Origin: Acetobacteraceae bacterium
GTDB taxonomy: Bacteria; Pseudomonadota; Alphaproteobacteria; Acetobacterales; Acetobacteraceae
NCBI GenBank assembly: GCA_947474705.1
Contig: CANJJS010000009.1
Location: forward strand, 23,591-87,590
Direction of reading: 5' to 3'
Length of the DNA stretch: 64,000 bases
Shown here: positions 35,801 to 45,260 of the stretch, in pieces
How the letters are laid out: every line of letters starts with the position of its first letter
Position numbering within the stretch: position 1 is the first letter of the stretch
The notes under the pieces: generated by a model
The model's database searches: none
What the model was told of the DNA's origin: nothing
What the model saw: only the letters and a program-made list of their open reading frames with translations
Made by a program: the position numbers and the translations under genes

Positions 35801-36847
35801 TCAAACCCCAAACGCCCGAGTGTAGCGCTTGCGGATGTCCTCAGCCGCCAGCGCCACGGCGGCGGGATCGGCGTGCAGCAATTTAATCTGCTCCGTCGGC
35901 CGCAACCCCTCTGGCATCGCGACGCCCGGCAGGAACGAACGGCCCCCGTAATCCGCCAAAATCTGCTGACCTTCGCCCGAGGAAATGAAATGCAGCAGCA
36001 ACCGCGCCGCGTTCGGATGCGGCGCGGCGGCCATCAGCGCCGCCGCCACCGGCACGACCGGCGATCCTTCCGTGGGATACACGATCGTCACCGGCCCGCC
36101 CTTTTTCTGGACCCGGAACGCCGCGTTTTCCGCCCCGTCCGCCGCCACCAAACGTTCACCTTGCGCCACCCGTTGCGACGGATCGACCGCGGACTGAACC
36201 TGCATGATCTGCTGTTTCGCGAGCTTTTCGTAAAACTCCCACCCCAGCGCCTGAGTGACGATATAAGTCCCGGTCATGATGTTCCCGGAATAACCCGGAT
36301 GCGCCTTGACCATTTTCCCTTTCCATTTCGAATCCAGCAAATCGCTCCAGGCCCTGGGCGCATCCGCCGCCTTCACCAACTGGGAATTATAGGCCGGCAC
36401 CATCAGCGAAAACGTTTCCTTGGTATAAAAACCATCCGCCTCCCGCGCGTCCGGCGCGAGACGCATCGCCTCCTCCGTCACATACGGCGCGGTCCAGCCA
36501 TTCGCCTTCCAACTCACCAAATATCCAAGATCCGACGACGTCACGACATCCACCGCGCGAATATTCGACGCGTATTCCTGGCTGACCCGCTGATAATTCC
36601 GTTCGGCCCCAGACCGTTCCAGAAGCACCGAGATCCCCGGATATTTCGCCTCGAACCGCTTCGCCAGCGTGGTCGCCAAGGTCAGATCGTTGGAGGTGTA
36701 ATGCGCGACCTTCCCTTCCTTCACGGCCGCCGCGATCAGCGCGGGCGTGACGGACACCGCCGCCGGCGCGGCACGCGCCAAACGCGGCGTCGCGAAAACA
36801 GCGACGCCGGCGAGCACGCCGCGGCGGGTCGTTCCGAACGAAGTCAT
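35801..36847 (-). CDS. Fe(III)-type ABC substrate-binding protein, second tandem copy
   Basis: A 348-residue exported protein of the family 1/13 iron-binding type. The N-terminus has twin arginines (TTRRGVLAGVAVFA), consistent with Tat export. The body carries ITPALIAA-like start, KVAHYTSNDLTLATTLAKRFEAKYPGISV and SGAERNYQRVSQEY. It is clearly a paralogue of the next protein (36,861), sharing SGAER-YQR, HPGYSG and MQVQSA-DP blocks. GGGAGG precedes the ATG. Two binding proteins for one permease may widen the substrate range. Confidence 0.9.
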   Translation of the reverse strand: MTSFGTTRRGVLAGVAVFATPRLARAAPAAVSVTPALIAAAVKEGKVAHYTSNDLTLATTLAKRFEAKYPGISVLLERSGAERNYQRVSQEYASNIRAVDVVTSSDLGYLVSWKANGWTAPYVTEEAMRLAPDAREADGFYTKETFSLMVPAYNSQLVKAADAPRAWSDLLDSKWKGKMVKAHPGYSGNIMTGTYIVTQALGWEFYEKLAKQQIMQVQSAVDPSQRVAQGERLVAADGAENAAFRVQKKGGPVTIVYPTEGSPVVPVAAALMAAAPHPNAARLLLHFISSGEGQQILADYGGRSFLPGVAMPEGLRPTEQIKLLHADPAAVALAAEDIRKRYTRAFGV

Positions 36848-36860
36848 CGCCCCGCCTCCC

Positions 36861-37916
36861 TTATACGCCAAAGATCTGCGAATAACGTTTCTTCACCGCC
36901 TCCGCTTCCCGCGCCAGCGCCTCTGGCTCGTTGTGCAACAGCTTGATCTTCGACAACGGCGTCCAGCTCGCGGGCTCGGTCATCGCCGGATCGAAGCTGC
37001 GTGTGCCATGTTCCATGTTGATCTTCTGACATTCGCTCGACGCCAGATAATGCATGAACAAACGCGCGGCGGCCGGCCGCGGCGCCTTCCGCATCAGCAC
37101 GCTGCCAACGCCGACGACCGGCACGCCCTCCACCGGATAAATCAACACCAGCGGCGCGCCCTGAGAGATCAGACGCGCGGCCGTGACCTCCGCCCCATCC
37201 GCCATGATCGCCCGCTCCCCTTGCGCGAGCCGCATGGGCGGATCGGTGGCGGACTGCACCTGCATGACACCCTGCTTCGCCAGTTTTTCGAAATACTCCC
37301 AGCCCAGAAGCCGGCTGAGCGCGTAAGTCGCGTTGGTGATCGCCCCCGAATAACCCGGGTGTCCCTTGACCAGCTTGCCCTTCCATTTCGGGTCCAGCAA
37401 ATCCAGCCAGGATTTCGGCGCCTCCTCGGCTTTAACCAGGCGGGAATTATAGGCGGCCATGACCAAAGTGAATTTATCGACGATGAAACTCCCGTCCGCC
37501 GCGATCGCCGCCTCCGGCCAGGCCGCCGCCTCGGCGGGCACGAAAGGCTCCAACAACCCCGCCGCCCGCCAGGTCACGCAATGCCCGAGATCGGAGGTCG
37601 TCGCGACATCCACCGCGTGAATGTTGGAACTGTATTCCTGACCGATGCGCTGATAAATACGTTCGGCGCCAGATCGTTCCAACTGAACAATCATACCGTA
37701 CTTCGCCTCGAAGGTCTTCGCCACCTTGGTCGCGAGGACAAGATCGTCGGCGGTATACCACGCGATCTTCCCCTCTTTTTTCGCCGCCTCCACCAGCGCC
37801 GGAGTCAGCACCGCGCGTTCGGGCCGCGTGCCCTGCGCCCGGCCCGGCGCGGCGGCCAGCGTGGCGGCCGCCGCCAGCACCGAACGGCGATGGATCGTTC
37901 CGGGACCGGTGGACAT
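36861..37916 (-). CDS. Fe(III)-type ABC substrate-binding protein, first tandem copy
   Basis: A 351-residue paralogue of the downstream protein, with its own Tat-like signal (IHRRSVLAAAATLAAAPGRAQ). Shared blocks include KIAWYTADDLVLATKVAKTFEAKYG, LERSGAERIYQRIGQEYSSNIHAVDV and KWKGKLVKGHPGYSG. Signature tyrosines of ferric-binding proteins are not obvious at the C-terminus, so iron is not certain. It lies 23 bases after the ATPase gene and 13 bases before the second copy. Confidence 0.9.
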   Translation of the reverse strand: MSTGPGTIHRRSVLAAAATLAAAPGRAQGTRPERAVLTPALVEAAKKEGKIAWYTADDLVLATKVAKTFEAKYGMIVQLERSGAERIYQRIGQEYSSNIHAVDVATTSDLGHCVTWRAAGLLEPFVPAEAAAWPEAAIAADGSFIVDKFTLVMAAYNSRLVKAEEAPKSWLDLLDPKWKGKLVKGHPGYSGAITNATYALSRLLGWEYFEKLAKQGVMQVQSATDPPMRLAQGERAIMADGAEVTAARLISQGAPLVLIYPVEGVPVVGVGSVLMRKAPRPAAARLFMHYLASSECQKINMEHGTRSFDPAMTEPASWTPLSKIKLLHNEPEALAREAEAVKKRYSQIFGV

Positions 37917-37939
37917 GGCGATCTCCCCTTACAATTGTT

Positions 37940-39004
37940 TCAACGCGCCAAAGCGCGGCAATGACCCGGCGGCAGTGTCAGCCCGACCCGCTGCGACGGT
38001 TGCGCCAGCACATCGGACGACGCCAACACCTGCAACCGCGTCCCTGCCTCGAGCGCGACGATATAATGCCGTTGCGATCCCAAATAGACCGCCCGCTCCA
38101 CGGTACCCACCGCCTCGTTCGGTCCCGCCTCACCCTCGGGCGGAGGCCCCAACACGATCCGATGCGGCCGGATCGAAACGATCGCACCGCCATCCTCCGA
38201 AAACACCCCGGATTCGCAGGCGAGTCTCAGCCCGTCGCAGTCCGCCACATGCTCTCCGGCGCGGCGTCCCCGCAGAATATTGGTGCTGCCGATGAAGCGC
38301 GCCACGAACTCGGACAACGGCCGCTCGTAAATATCCTCCGGCGAACCGGCCTGCTCGATCTTGCCATCCCGCATCACCGCGACAATATCGGAGGTCGTCA
38401 TCGCCTCCATCTGGTCGTGCGTCACATAGATTGTTGTGTAATGAAACCGGTCGTGCAACCGGCGAATTTCATGCCGCATTTCCTCGCGCAAATTGGCGTC
38501 GAGATTCGACAAAGGCTCATCCAGCAACAGAATTTTCGGCTCCACCGCCAGCGCCCGCGCGAGGCCCACGCGCTGCTGCTGACCGCCCGACAATTCGGCG
38601 GGATACCGCGCCGCGTACGGCCCGAGCTGCATCGTCTCCAGCATCGCCCGCACCCGCTCGTCGATCGTCGCGCGCGGCAAACGCCGCAGTTTCAGCCCAT
38701 ACGCGACGTTCTCCGCCACCGTCAGATGCGGCCAGAGCGCGTAGCTCTGAAAAATCATCGACATCTCCCGCCGCTCCGGCGGAACAACCGTCCCGGCGGC
38801 GGACACCTGCCGGCCGGCGACGTGAATGGTCCCGCCATCCGGAATGGCGAAGCCGGACACAAGACGCAGCGTCGTCGTCTTGCCACACCCGGACGGGCCA
38901 AGCAGCGAAATCAACTGACCGCTCTCAACCGTCAGATCGAGCGCGTCCACGGCCGTCTGCGCACCGAACCGCTTGGTCAGGCCAGCAAGCTCAAGACGAG
39001 ACAT
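37940..39004 (-). CDS. ABC transporter ATPase (FbpC/PotA-like)
   Basis: A 354-residue ATPase. Walker A is GPSGCGKTTTL, Q-loop MIFQSYALWPHLTV, signature LSGGQQQRVGLARAL, Walker B ILLLDEPLSNLD and H-loop YVTHDQMEAM. A C-terminal TOBE regulatory domain (about 270-350: VSIRPHRIVLG onward) is present. It is the first gene of the transporter operon with two binding proteins and a fused permease. The start at 39,004 gives the standard MSRLELAGLTKRFG. Confidence 0.92.
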   Translation of the reverse strand: MSRLELAGLTKRFGAQTAVDALDLTVESGQLISLLGPSGCGKTTTLRLVSGFAIPDGGTIHVAGRQVSAAGTVVPPERREMSMIFQSYALWPHLTVAENVAYGLKLRRLPRATIDERVRAMLETMQLGPYAARYPAELSGGQQQRVGLARALAVEPKILLLDEPLSNLDANLREEMRHEIRRLHDRFHYTTIYVTHDQMEAMTTSDIVAVMRDGKIEQAGSPEDIYERPLSEFVARFIGSTNILRGRRAGEHVADCDGLRLACESGVFSEDGGAIVSIRPHRIVLGPPPEGEAGPNEAVGTVERAVYLGSQRHYIVALEAGTRLQVLASSDVLAQPSQRVGLTLPPGHCRALAR

Positions 39005-39142
39005 CAGGCGCCCGGCCCGAACGCCGTGCCACCGCACGGGATGGAAAGAATGGTCAAATGTCAGCCTCCGCCGGCGCGCGTTCTCATTCCCGGCGCGTCC
39101 GAAATTCGACCCGGACCCTACCCGCGGGCGGCGGCGGGCGCA

Positions 39143-39217
39143 ACCGGGTGGGGTGGGTGTTTGGGGACGCGCTGGGGCGTTGCCCCAGCGCGTCCCCAGG
39201 CGCCAACCCCACCCGGT
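39143..39217. terminator. 75-base near-perfect palindrome after the gamma-glutamyltransferase gene
   Basis: The outer arms ACCGGGTGGGGT / ACCCCACCCGGT and inner arms GGGGACGCGCTGGGGC / GCCCCAGCGCGTCCCC are exact. The middle 8 bases pair through G-U wobbles except for one mismatch. The loop is GTT at 39,179-39,181. The palindrome ends inside the ggt stop codon. There is no T-tract, but the RNA hairpin would have about 35 pairs and should end or stabilise the ggt transcript before the transporter operon. Confidence 0.8.
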
Positions 39218-40914
39218 CAGGCCCGCACCGCCTCCGGCCGGAACCGCACGCCGGCGCGGGCCAGGCCGCCGCCCAGTCCGATTGGGGTGCCGTCGGCGCG
39301 CCAGCAGGCCGCGCCTTCCATTTCGCCGTTGTCCGCGAACCGGATCGCGCTCATTCCGCCCGCGACATTTCCGACCCGCGCCACGGCGTGTCCGCGCGCC
39401 GCCAAGGCCTGATACACGGCCTCCGGCACCCCGTTTTCGATTTCCAGTTGATGCCCCTGGGTCCAAATTCGCGGCGCCTCCACCGCTTCCTGCACGCTCA
39501 TTCCATGATCGATGATATTGGAAATCGCCTGCATGACACTCGGGAAAATCCGCAGACCGCCGGGCAGTCCCAGCGCGAACACCGGCTTTCCATCGCGCGT
39601 AACGATAACCGGCGACATGGAAGATGTCACGCGTTTTCCAGGCGCCACCGAACTGGCCCGCCCAGGACGGGGATCGAACACGAACATGTAGTTGTTGGGG
39701 ATCATGCCGGTGCCAGGGACAATGTAACGCGCGCCAAACAAACTGTTGATTGTCTGCGTGCTCGCGACAATATTCCCCATCCCATCCGCGATCGTCAGAT
39801 GCGTCGTATGCGCCCCGCCATCGCCCGGCGCCACCTCCGCGCTCCAGGCCTGAGCACGCCCCATCTCGATCCCACCCCGCCGGCTGGCGGCGTAGCCCTT
39901 GTCCAGCAACCGCGCCACCGGCACCTTCACGAACGCCGGATCGGCCGTCGCCGCCGCGCGATCCGCGAAGGCGATCTTCAAAACTTCCGCCAGCAAATGC
40001 AGCGTATCCGCCGACCCGAACCCGAGCCCACCGATATCGAACCCCTCCAAAATATTCAACATCTGACAAATATGCAGCGGCCCCGAGGACGGTGGCGGCG
40101 GCCCCACGATCTCGAACCCCCGGTAATTCCCCCGAATCGCGTCCCTTTCGATCGTCCGGTAGCGGCTCAGATCCTCTTGCGCGATATACCCGCCATCCCG
40201 CGCCATATGCGCCACGTAATGCCGCCCCAAGGCGCCCCCGTAGAGAATCCCCGGCCCTTCCTTGGCGATCGACCGCAGCGTCTCCGCGTAATCCCCTGTC
40301 GTCAGCCGCGCGCCCGCCGCGATCGGCATCCCGCCCGGCAGATACAATTTCGCGATTTCCGGATCCCGCGCCATGTCTTCAGCGCAATCCGCCACGCATT
40401 CGCTCAGATACGCCGTCACCCGGAACCCGCGGGACGCATGCCGGATCGCCGGTTCCATCGCGTCCGCCAGCGAAAACGTGCCGAACCGGTCCAGTGCCTC
40501 GCACCACCCCATCAGATTGCCCGGCGTCGCGACCGAGGACGGACCCACCGCGTTCTTCCGCCCCAGCGCGTCCATCGCCCCCGGCGGCGCGTTCGGATCG
40601 GGCGTGTACGTCGTCGCGTCCGTGGCGAGCGGCGCCGTGCTCTGGTTGTCGATGACAATATGCCGCCCATCCGCGAGCCGGAGATGCGCCATCCCCCCGC
40701 CCAGCACGCCGGTCATCATCGGTTCCACCACCGACAGCGTGAAGAACGCCGCGATGGCCGCGTCGATGGCGTTACCCCCGGCGGCCAGAATCTCCGCCCC
40801 GGCGGCGGAGGCCAAGGGATGGTTCGTGACCACCATGCCGCGGCGCCCGGTGGCCGGATGTTTTTCGGTCTGAAACACGGTGCCGGCGCGCGAACGCCAA
40901 TCGTCGCTGGACAT
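39217..40914 (-). CDS. ggt: Gamma-glutamyltransferase
   Basis: A 565-residue Ntn-hydrolase. The autoprocessing threonine lies in GGAHTTHLTIADGMGNIVAST near residue 370, which would split the precursor into large and small subunits. The N-terminal ATGRRGMVVTNHPLASAAGAEILAAGGNAIDAA region is typical, as is GPPPPSSG. No signal peptide is seen, unlike periplasmic GGTs, so it may be cytoplasmic. It cleaves gamma-glutamyl bonds, as in glutathione. It lies upstream of the Fe-type transporter in the same orientation but is separated by a strong palindrome. Confidence 0.9.
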   Translation of the reverse strand: MSSDDWRSRAGTVFQTEKHPATGRRGMVVTNHPLASAAGAEILAAGGNAIDAAIAAFFTLSVVEPMMTGVLGGGMAHLRLADGRHIVIDNQSTAPLATDATTYTPDPNAPPGAMDALGRKNAVGPSSVATPGNLMGWCEALDRFGTFSLADAMEPAIRHASRGFRVTAYLSECVADCAEDMARDPEIAKLYLPGGMPIAAGARLTTGDYAETLRSIAKEGPGILYGGALGRHYVAHMARDGGYIAQEDLSRYRTIERDAIRGNYRGFEIVGPPPPSSGPLHICQMLNILEGFDIGGLGFGSADTLHLLAEVLKIAFADRAAATADPAFVKVPVARLLDKGYAASRRGGIEMGRAQAWSAEVAPGDGGAHTTHLTIADGMGNIVASTQTINSLFGARYIVPGTGMIPNNYMFVFDPRPGRASSVAPGKRVTSSMSPVIVTRDGKPVFALGLPGGLRIFPSVMQAISNIIDHGMSVQEAVEAPRIWTQGHQLEIENGVPEAVYQALAARGHAVARVGNVAGGMSAIRFADNGEMEGAACWRADGTPIGLGGGLARAGVRFRPEAVRA

Positions 40915-41002
40915 GGGGAACGGGCCTCCTGAGTACAAGGCCCCAGCATTGCCCGCCGGGCGCGCGATGAGAAGCCTTCGCCCGCGGTTCGAAGCGCGCG
41001 CG

Positions 41003-41584
41003 TCAGTGCGCCGGTTTGGCCGGGCCCGGCGGAGGCGCCGCGTGCACGCCGCCCGGGACCAACTCCGGTTTACCATCGGCGGGCGCCAGACCGATCGTCG
41101 CGTAAACCCGGACGCTGGCGGGCCACAATCGCATCAGCGCGTCGCGCTTCAGATAAGCCGCCGCGCCGCCGCCGATCAACAGCAAGAAGCTGGCGGCCCA
41201 TGCCGCGGTCAGGAGATGGCTGCGCCGGGGCGGCAAGGGTGGCGAATCCGCCGCCGCCGACAAACGCTCAATCGCGCACGGTGCCACCGCATGCGGTTCG
41301 GGGTCTGGACCCGGTTCCGCGGCCGCATGCGCCGGGTCCGGGTCCGGCGTCGCGGCCGGGACAGACGGTTCCTCGTGAAACGACAACTCGGCCGGGACTT
41401 CGGCCACCGGTTCGGGCGCCGCCGGCGCCGCGACGTCCGGCACGGGCACGGGCGGCTGATCGTCCGCCACCGGAACGGCCATCCAATCTTCCGCGCAGCG
41501 GGCGCAGCGCACGGTCCGCGGCGGATCGAGCAAAGCATCGGCCACATCGTAGGTCGCCGAGCAGGACGGGCAGCGAATACGCAT
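41003..41584 (-). CDS. MJ0042-type zinc-ribbon protein with one membrane segment
   Basis: A 193-residue protein. An N-terminal MJ0042 zinc ribbon (MRIRCPSCSATYDVADALL with C-P-S-C at 5-8, then C-A-R-C at 27-30) is followed by an Asp/Pro/Ala-rich linker and a membrane segment (LLTAAWAASFLLLIGGGAAAYL, about 124-145) and a short C-terminal domain. The architecture recurs in alphaproteobacteria; function unknown. The next gene upstream has the same architecture, so the two are tandem relatives. Confidence 0.8.
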   Translation of the reverse strand: MRIRCPSCSATYDVADALLDPPRTVRCARCAEDWMAVPVADDQPPVPVPDVAAPAAPEPVAEVPAELSFHEEPSVPAATPDPDPAHAAAEPGPDPEPHAVAPCAIERLSAAADSPPLPPRRSHLLTAAWAASFLLLIGGGAAAYLKRDALMRLWPASVRVYATIGLAPADGKPELVPGGVHAAPPPGPAKPAH

Positions 41585-41722
41585 GTCTTACCGATTCCCC
41601 GGTGTCTGAAACCTCGCGAGCATGGCTACAAGTGTGGCAGTTCGCGTCAGGATGCAACGTTTTGCCGCGGTCCAACCGCATTTTCCCGGCGATTTTCGAA
41701 AAATCCATACCTAAGCATGTAC

Positions 41723-42643
41723 TTATCGCGCCGGCGGCGCCTGCGAGCCCAGCCCAAGGGCCTGATAGACTCCGGCCAGGGCCGGCACATACCGGATCGC
41801 GGTCGCCCGCCAGACGATCGACGCGGCGCCGACAGACACCAGCACCGCCACTACCACCGTCCCCACCACGACACGGCGGATCAGGCGCGAACGGGCTTCC
41901 GCCGTCCATGGCGCACGCCCCGGCTTTGGCCCGAACATCGGCGGCGGCGGGGGCTCGTTCTCATACGGCCAGGGCACCGGCACACCGGGCGATGCCGGCG
42001 CGGCCCGGTCCGGCGGGGGCTCCGGCGGGGGCTCCCGGGCGAAATCCCACCCCAGGTCGGCCTCGCCCGGCGGCGGCGGCGCGGGCCCGCGGGTGAGGCC
42101 GTCTTCGCGCCAGGGCTCCAAATCCGGCGCGGGCCCGCGCTCGAATCCCTGAACCGCCCCTTCGGCCGGACGATAGGGTGGCGGCGGACCCAGCATGCCC
42201 GCCAGCCGAACACTCTGCCCCGCGCCCGGCGCCCCTGGGCCTGGCCGCGCACCAGTGCCCTCGCCGGCGGTCCGGCCACCAGGGGCCGGAGACGGAGGCG
42301 CCGGCTTCTCCCGCGCGCCGATAGGAATATAGGGCGGAGGCGGTCCAAGTGCCTCCGCGCCACGCGGTCTCGGCGGCGGCTCCCGGGCCTCGGGCTCTGG
42401 CCCGGGAAAATCTGGTACAGGAAGATCCGGCACGGGCTCCACCGGCACGGTTGCAGGCGGCGGCGGCAGCGCCTCGCGCTTCACATAGACGACCTCGGGC
42501 GGCGGCACCGGCTCCCTGGCGAACCGCGTGGCCTCCAGACCAAACACCAGACCGCACCGGCCGCACCGCATCTGGGCGCCACCGGCGACCCGGGCGTCCG
42601 GCACCTCGAACACCGATACACAGGTGGGACATTGGATCCGCAT
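41723..42643 (-). CDS. MJ0042-type zinc-ribbon protein with proline-rich linker
   Basis: A 306-residue protein with a zinc ribbon (MRIQCPTCVSVFEVPDARV; C-P-T-C at 5-8 and C-G-R-C at 28-31), a 200-residue linker very rich in Pro, Gly, Glu and Arg (PPPP runs) and a C-terminal membrane segment (RRVVVGTVVVAVLVSVGAASIVW). It is the longer tandem relative of the 193-residue protein. The ATG at 42,643 starts directly at the ribbon; the extra 17 codons upstream are unlikely to be translated. Confidence 0.8.
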   Translation of the reverse strand: MRIQCPTCVSVFEVPDARVAGGAQMRCGRCGLVFGLEATRFAREPVPPPEVVYVKREALPPPPATVPVEPVPDLPVPDFPGPEPEAREPPPRPRGAEALGPPPPYIPIGAREKPAPPSPAPGGRTAGEGTGARPGPGAPGAGQSVRLAGMLGPPPPYRPAEGAVQGFERGPAPDLEPWREDGLTRGPAPPPPGEADLGWDFAREPPPEPPPDRAAPASPGVPVPWPYENEPPPPPMFGPKPGRAPWTAEARSRLIRRVVVGTVVVAVLVSVGAASIVWRATAIRYVPALAGVYQALGLGSQAPPAR

Positions 42644-42720
42644 GATGCCGCCGTTACCGCGGGCGATGGAGTCGATACCAGCCTCCATCGCCACCGCGCC
42701 AATCGGCTATACCTCCCTCA

Positions 42721-43641
42721 TCAGAACTCGTGCGCGAGCCGAAGCCCAGGGTCCGGCCAGGTCATGGACACGAGCTTGCCGGAGCCGGAGAGAGTCAGAT
42801 ACGCCGTCCGCAAATCCGGCCCGCCAAAACAAATATTGGTGCAGAACATGTCGGGCATGGCGATCTGCCGGATCAGCCCGCCCCCCGGCGCGATCACGCT
42901 GACGGAGCCATTGACCAGCGTCGCCACGCACACATTCCCCACCCCATCGACCGCCAGGCTGTCGAAGCGCTGGAACCCGCCCAGACCCGCCATCAACCGG
43001 CCCCCGTGCGGCGAGGGGAACCCTTCCTTCGCCAACACCCCCGGCGCCAGCACGTCGAACGCCCACAGCCGCGCTGTCTCGGTCTCCGCCACATACAGCG
43101 TCTTCCCATCCGGCGAGAGCCCGATCCCGTTCGGGGTCAACACGGGATGCGCGACCTCCACGATCTTCGACCCGTCGGCCAGCGCGTAATACACCCCGCC
43201 CCAGTCCCGGTCCCGCGCCCGCGCCTTGCCCAGATCGGTGAAATAAAACCCGCCGAGCCCATCGAACACGATATCGTTCGGCCCCAACAGCTTATGGGCG
43301 CCGCACCGGTCGTACAACACGGTAACGGCGCCGGTCGCCGGGTCCACCCGCTCGATCCGCCCGCCCGTGTAATCCGACGCCGGACCGGCGGGCCGCAGCA
43401 TGTTGTGCTCCGTCCGCCACATGAAGCCGCCATTGTTACAGACATAGAACGCACCGTCCGGCCCCACCGCCAGCCCGTTCGGCCCGCCGCCGGTATGCGC
43501 GATCACCTGGGTGGACCCATCCGGCCGCACCCGCGTCACCGTCTGCCGCTCGATCTCCACCAGCACGATGGAGCCATCCTTCATCGCCACCGGCCCCTCG
43601 GGAAACCGCAACCCCGTCGCGATGGTCTTTATCTCGGTCAT
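42721..43641 (-). CDS. SMP-30/gluconolactonase-family protein
   Basis: A 306-residue six-bladed propeller. Motifs: GLRFPEGPVAMKDGSIVLVEI at the start (with the metal-binding Glu in FPEGP), HTGGGPNGLAVGPDGAFYVCNNGG, LGPNDIVFDGLGGFYFTDLG and LTPNGIGLSPDGKTLYVAET, which carry the Asn and Asp ligands of the central calcium. The family hydrolyses sugar lactones and related esters. GGAGGG lies 8 bases before the ATG at 43,641. Substrate unknown. Confidence 0.87.
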   Translation of the reverse strand: MTEIKTIATGLRFPEGPVAMKDGSIVLVEIERQTVTRVRPDGSTQVIAHTGGGPNGLAVGPDGAFYVCNNGGFMWRTEHNMLRPAGPASDYTGGRIERVDPATGAVTVLYDRCGAHKLLGPNDIVFDGLGGFYFTDLGKARARDRDWGGVYYALADGSKIVEVAHPVLTPNGIGLSPDGKTLYVAETETARLWAFDVLAPGVLAKEGFPSPHGGRLMAGLGGFQRFDSLAVDGVGNVCVATLVNGSVSVIAPGGGLIRQIAMPDMFCTNICFGGPDLRTAYLTLSGSGKLVSMTWPDPGLRLAHEF

Positions 43642-43706
43642 CGTTGTCGCCCTCCAGCATTCCGCGCGAGCCTGGCGCAATCCCCGGCGGAAGGAAAGCA
43701 CGCGGC

Positions 43707-45080
43707 GTGAACACTTTGTTCAGCTTTCGCCGCTACACCCCAAGGCCCATGATCCCGGCCCACCTCCCGGCCCTTTGGCTCGCCGCCGCCCTCGCCGTGC
43801 CCCTCCTGGCGCTGGCCTGGACCGCGCCCCCGCTTCTGCCCATGGCGCTCGGCTTCCTGCTGGGTGTGGGCGGCCTCGCTTTGACATACCGCCATCTGAC
43901 GGCGGTCTGGTGCGTTTGGCTGATCGCGACCGGCCTCTCGCTGGAAATGACCCTCTCCGACATAATCGGCCCCGAAGCCTTCCAGCCCGTCATCGCCGCC
44001 GCGAAAGGCGGCGAAATCGCCCTCGTCTTGCTGACCGTCGCGCGCGAGGGCTTCGTCTGGGACCGCTTCAACCCCGCCTTCGCGTTCCTGGCCATCGCCG
44101 CCATGGGCGCCATGGCCGGAGTCCACCCAGAGCTGACCGCCGCCGACACGATCCGCTCCACCATCGGCTCGACGGTGCCCTTCCTGATCTTCTTCGTCCG
44201 CCCCACCCACGCATGGGGCGCCGCCCTGCGCCGCGCCACCGGCTACATCCCCCTCGTCTCCGTCGCCCTTGGCGCACTCCTGGACCTCGCCGGCCTCCGC
44301 CCGCTGTTCGTCGACAGCGGCGGCGTCCGCCTCGCCGCCCTTGGCCACCCCGCCTTCCTGGCCGGAATCTGCCTGCCCGCGATCTACACCTGCCTGCTGG
44401 CCTGGCTGAACACCGGCACCCGAAGCACCCTGCTGCTGCTGGCCGCCAACCTCGCCATCCTGGTCCTGACCGGCGCCCGCGCCCCCACCGCCTACGCGCT
44501 GCTGACGGTGACCGGCACCCTCCTACTGGCGCGAGACACCGCCATCGCCCGCGGCCGCCGCCTTCTCCTCGCCGCCATCGGCGCGCTGCTGCTGCCCGTC
44601 CTCCTGCTCATGGGCGAGTCGCTGGGCGCCCTCCGCCTGTTTTCCCTGCTCGGCGCCGACGCCGCCCATCTCAGCGGCCGCGAACTTCTCTGGGCCGCCG
44701 TGGACGCCGCCGCCAACGAGGCCCCCTGGTTCGGCTGGGGCCTCGGCGCGGGCAACGTCGTCATCCCCCGCGACGGCCCCATCGCCCAACTCCTGCACAC
44801 CTGGGCCGCGCACAACGAATACCTTCGGATGCGCCTGGAAGGCGGCGCCATCGGCCTCAGTCTCCTGATTCTCCTGTTCCTGGCCTGGATTATGTCCCAC
44901 ACACGCCGCCTGCCACCGCTGGAGCGGCTGACGATGCGCCTGGTGTTCCTCGCCTTCGCCGCGCACGCCGTCACCGACAACGTGCTGATTTCCACACCAG
45001 CCTGCGTGTTTTTCGCCTTCGCGGCGGCGGTCTTCGGCGACACGCCGCGACGCTTGCGGGCGGACACCGACGTGGCGTAG
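43707..45080 (+). CDS. O-antigen ligase/polymerase-like membrane protein (Wzy_C type)
   Basis: A 457-residue protein with about ten to twelve membrane segments and a large periplasmic loop carrying the ligase-like motif AAHNEYLRMRLEGGAIGLSLLILLFLAW near the C-terminus. Such proteins polymerise or ligate lipid-linked glycans. The start is uncertain: GTG at 43,707 has AAGGA 11 bases upstream; the ATG at 43,749 would remove 14 residues before the first membrane segment. No glycosyltransferase is adjacent, so the glycan is not known. Sugar-related genes lie at 58,525-61,247. Confidence 0.8.
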   Translation: MNTLFSFRRYTPRPMIPAHLPALWLAAALAVPLLALAWTAPPLLPMALGFLLGVGGLALTYRHLTAVWCVWLIATGLSLEMTLSDIIGPEAFQPVIAAAKGGEIALVLLTVAREGFVWDRFNPAFAFLAIAAMGAMAGVHPELTAADTIRSTIGSTVPFLIFFVRPTHAWGAALRRATGYIPLVSVALGALLDLAGLRPLFVDSGGVRLAALGHPAFLAGICLPAIYTCLLAWLNTGTRSTLLLLAANLAILVLTGARAPTAYALLTVTGTLLLARDTAIARGRRLLLAAIGALLLPVLLLMGESLGALRLFSLLGADAAHLSGRELLWAAVDAAANEAPWFGWGLGAGNVVIPRDGPIAQLLHTWAAHNEYLRMRLEGGAIGLSLLILLFLAWIMSHTRRLPPLERLTMRLVFLAFAAHAVTDNVLISTPACVFFAFAAAVFGDTPRRLRADTDVA

Positions 45081-45170
45081 GGAACCGCCAGACAGCGCGC
45101 CCGGCCAACGGGCCGCCTCAGCCGCCCGACTCAGCCGACCAGCCCGGACATACCGTCCGCGCCGCGGAGG

Positions 45171-45190
45171 CGTCCCGGCCGGCCGGGACG
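45171..45190. repeat. Perfect 20-base palindrome
   Basis: CGTCCCGGCC followed by GGCCGGGACG is an exact palindrome in the 180-base gap between the O-antigen-ligase-like gene and the propeller gene. It lies 71 bases before the propeller start. It could be an operator or the stem of a terminator without a T-tract. Confidence 0.6.
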
Positions 45191-45260
45191 GCGATCCACC
45201 GGTACGGGAAACAGCCGAACGGTTAACCGCATGGGCTGCCTGAGAGGGACACACAAACAC

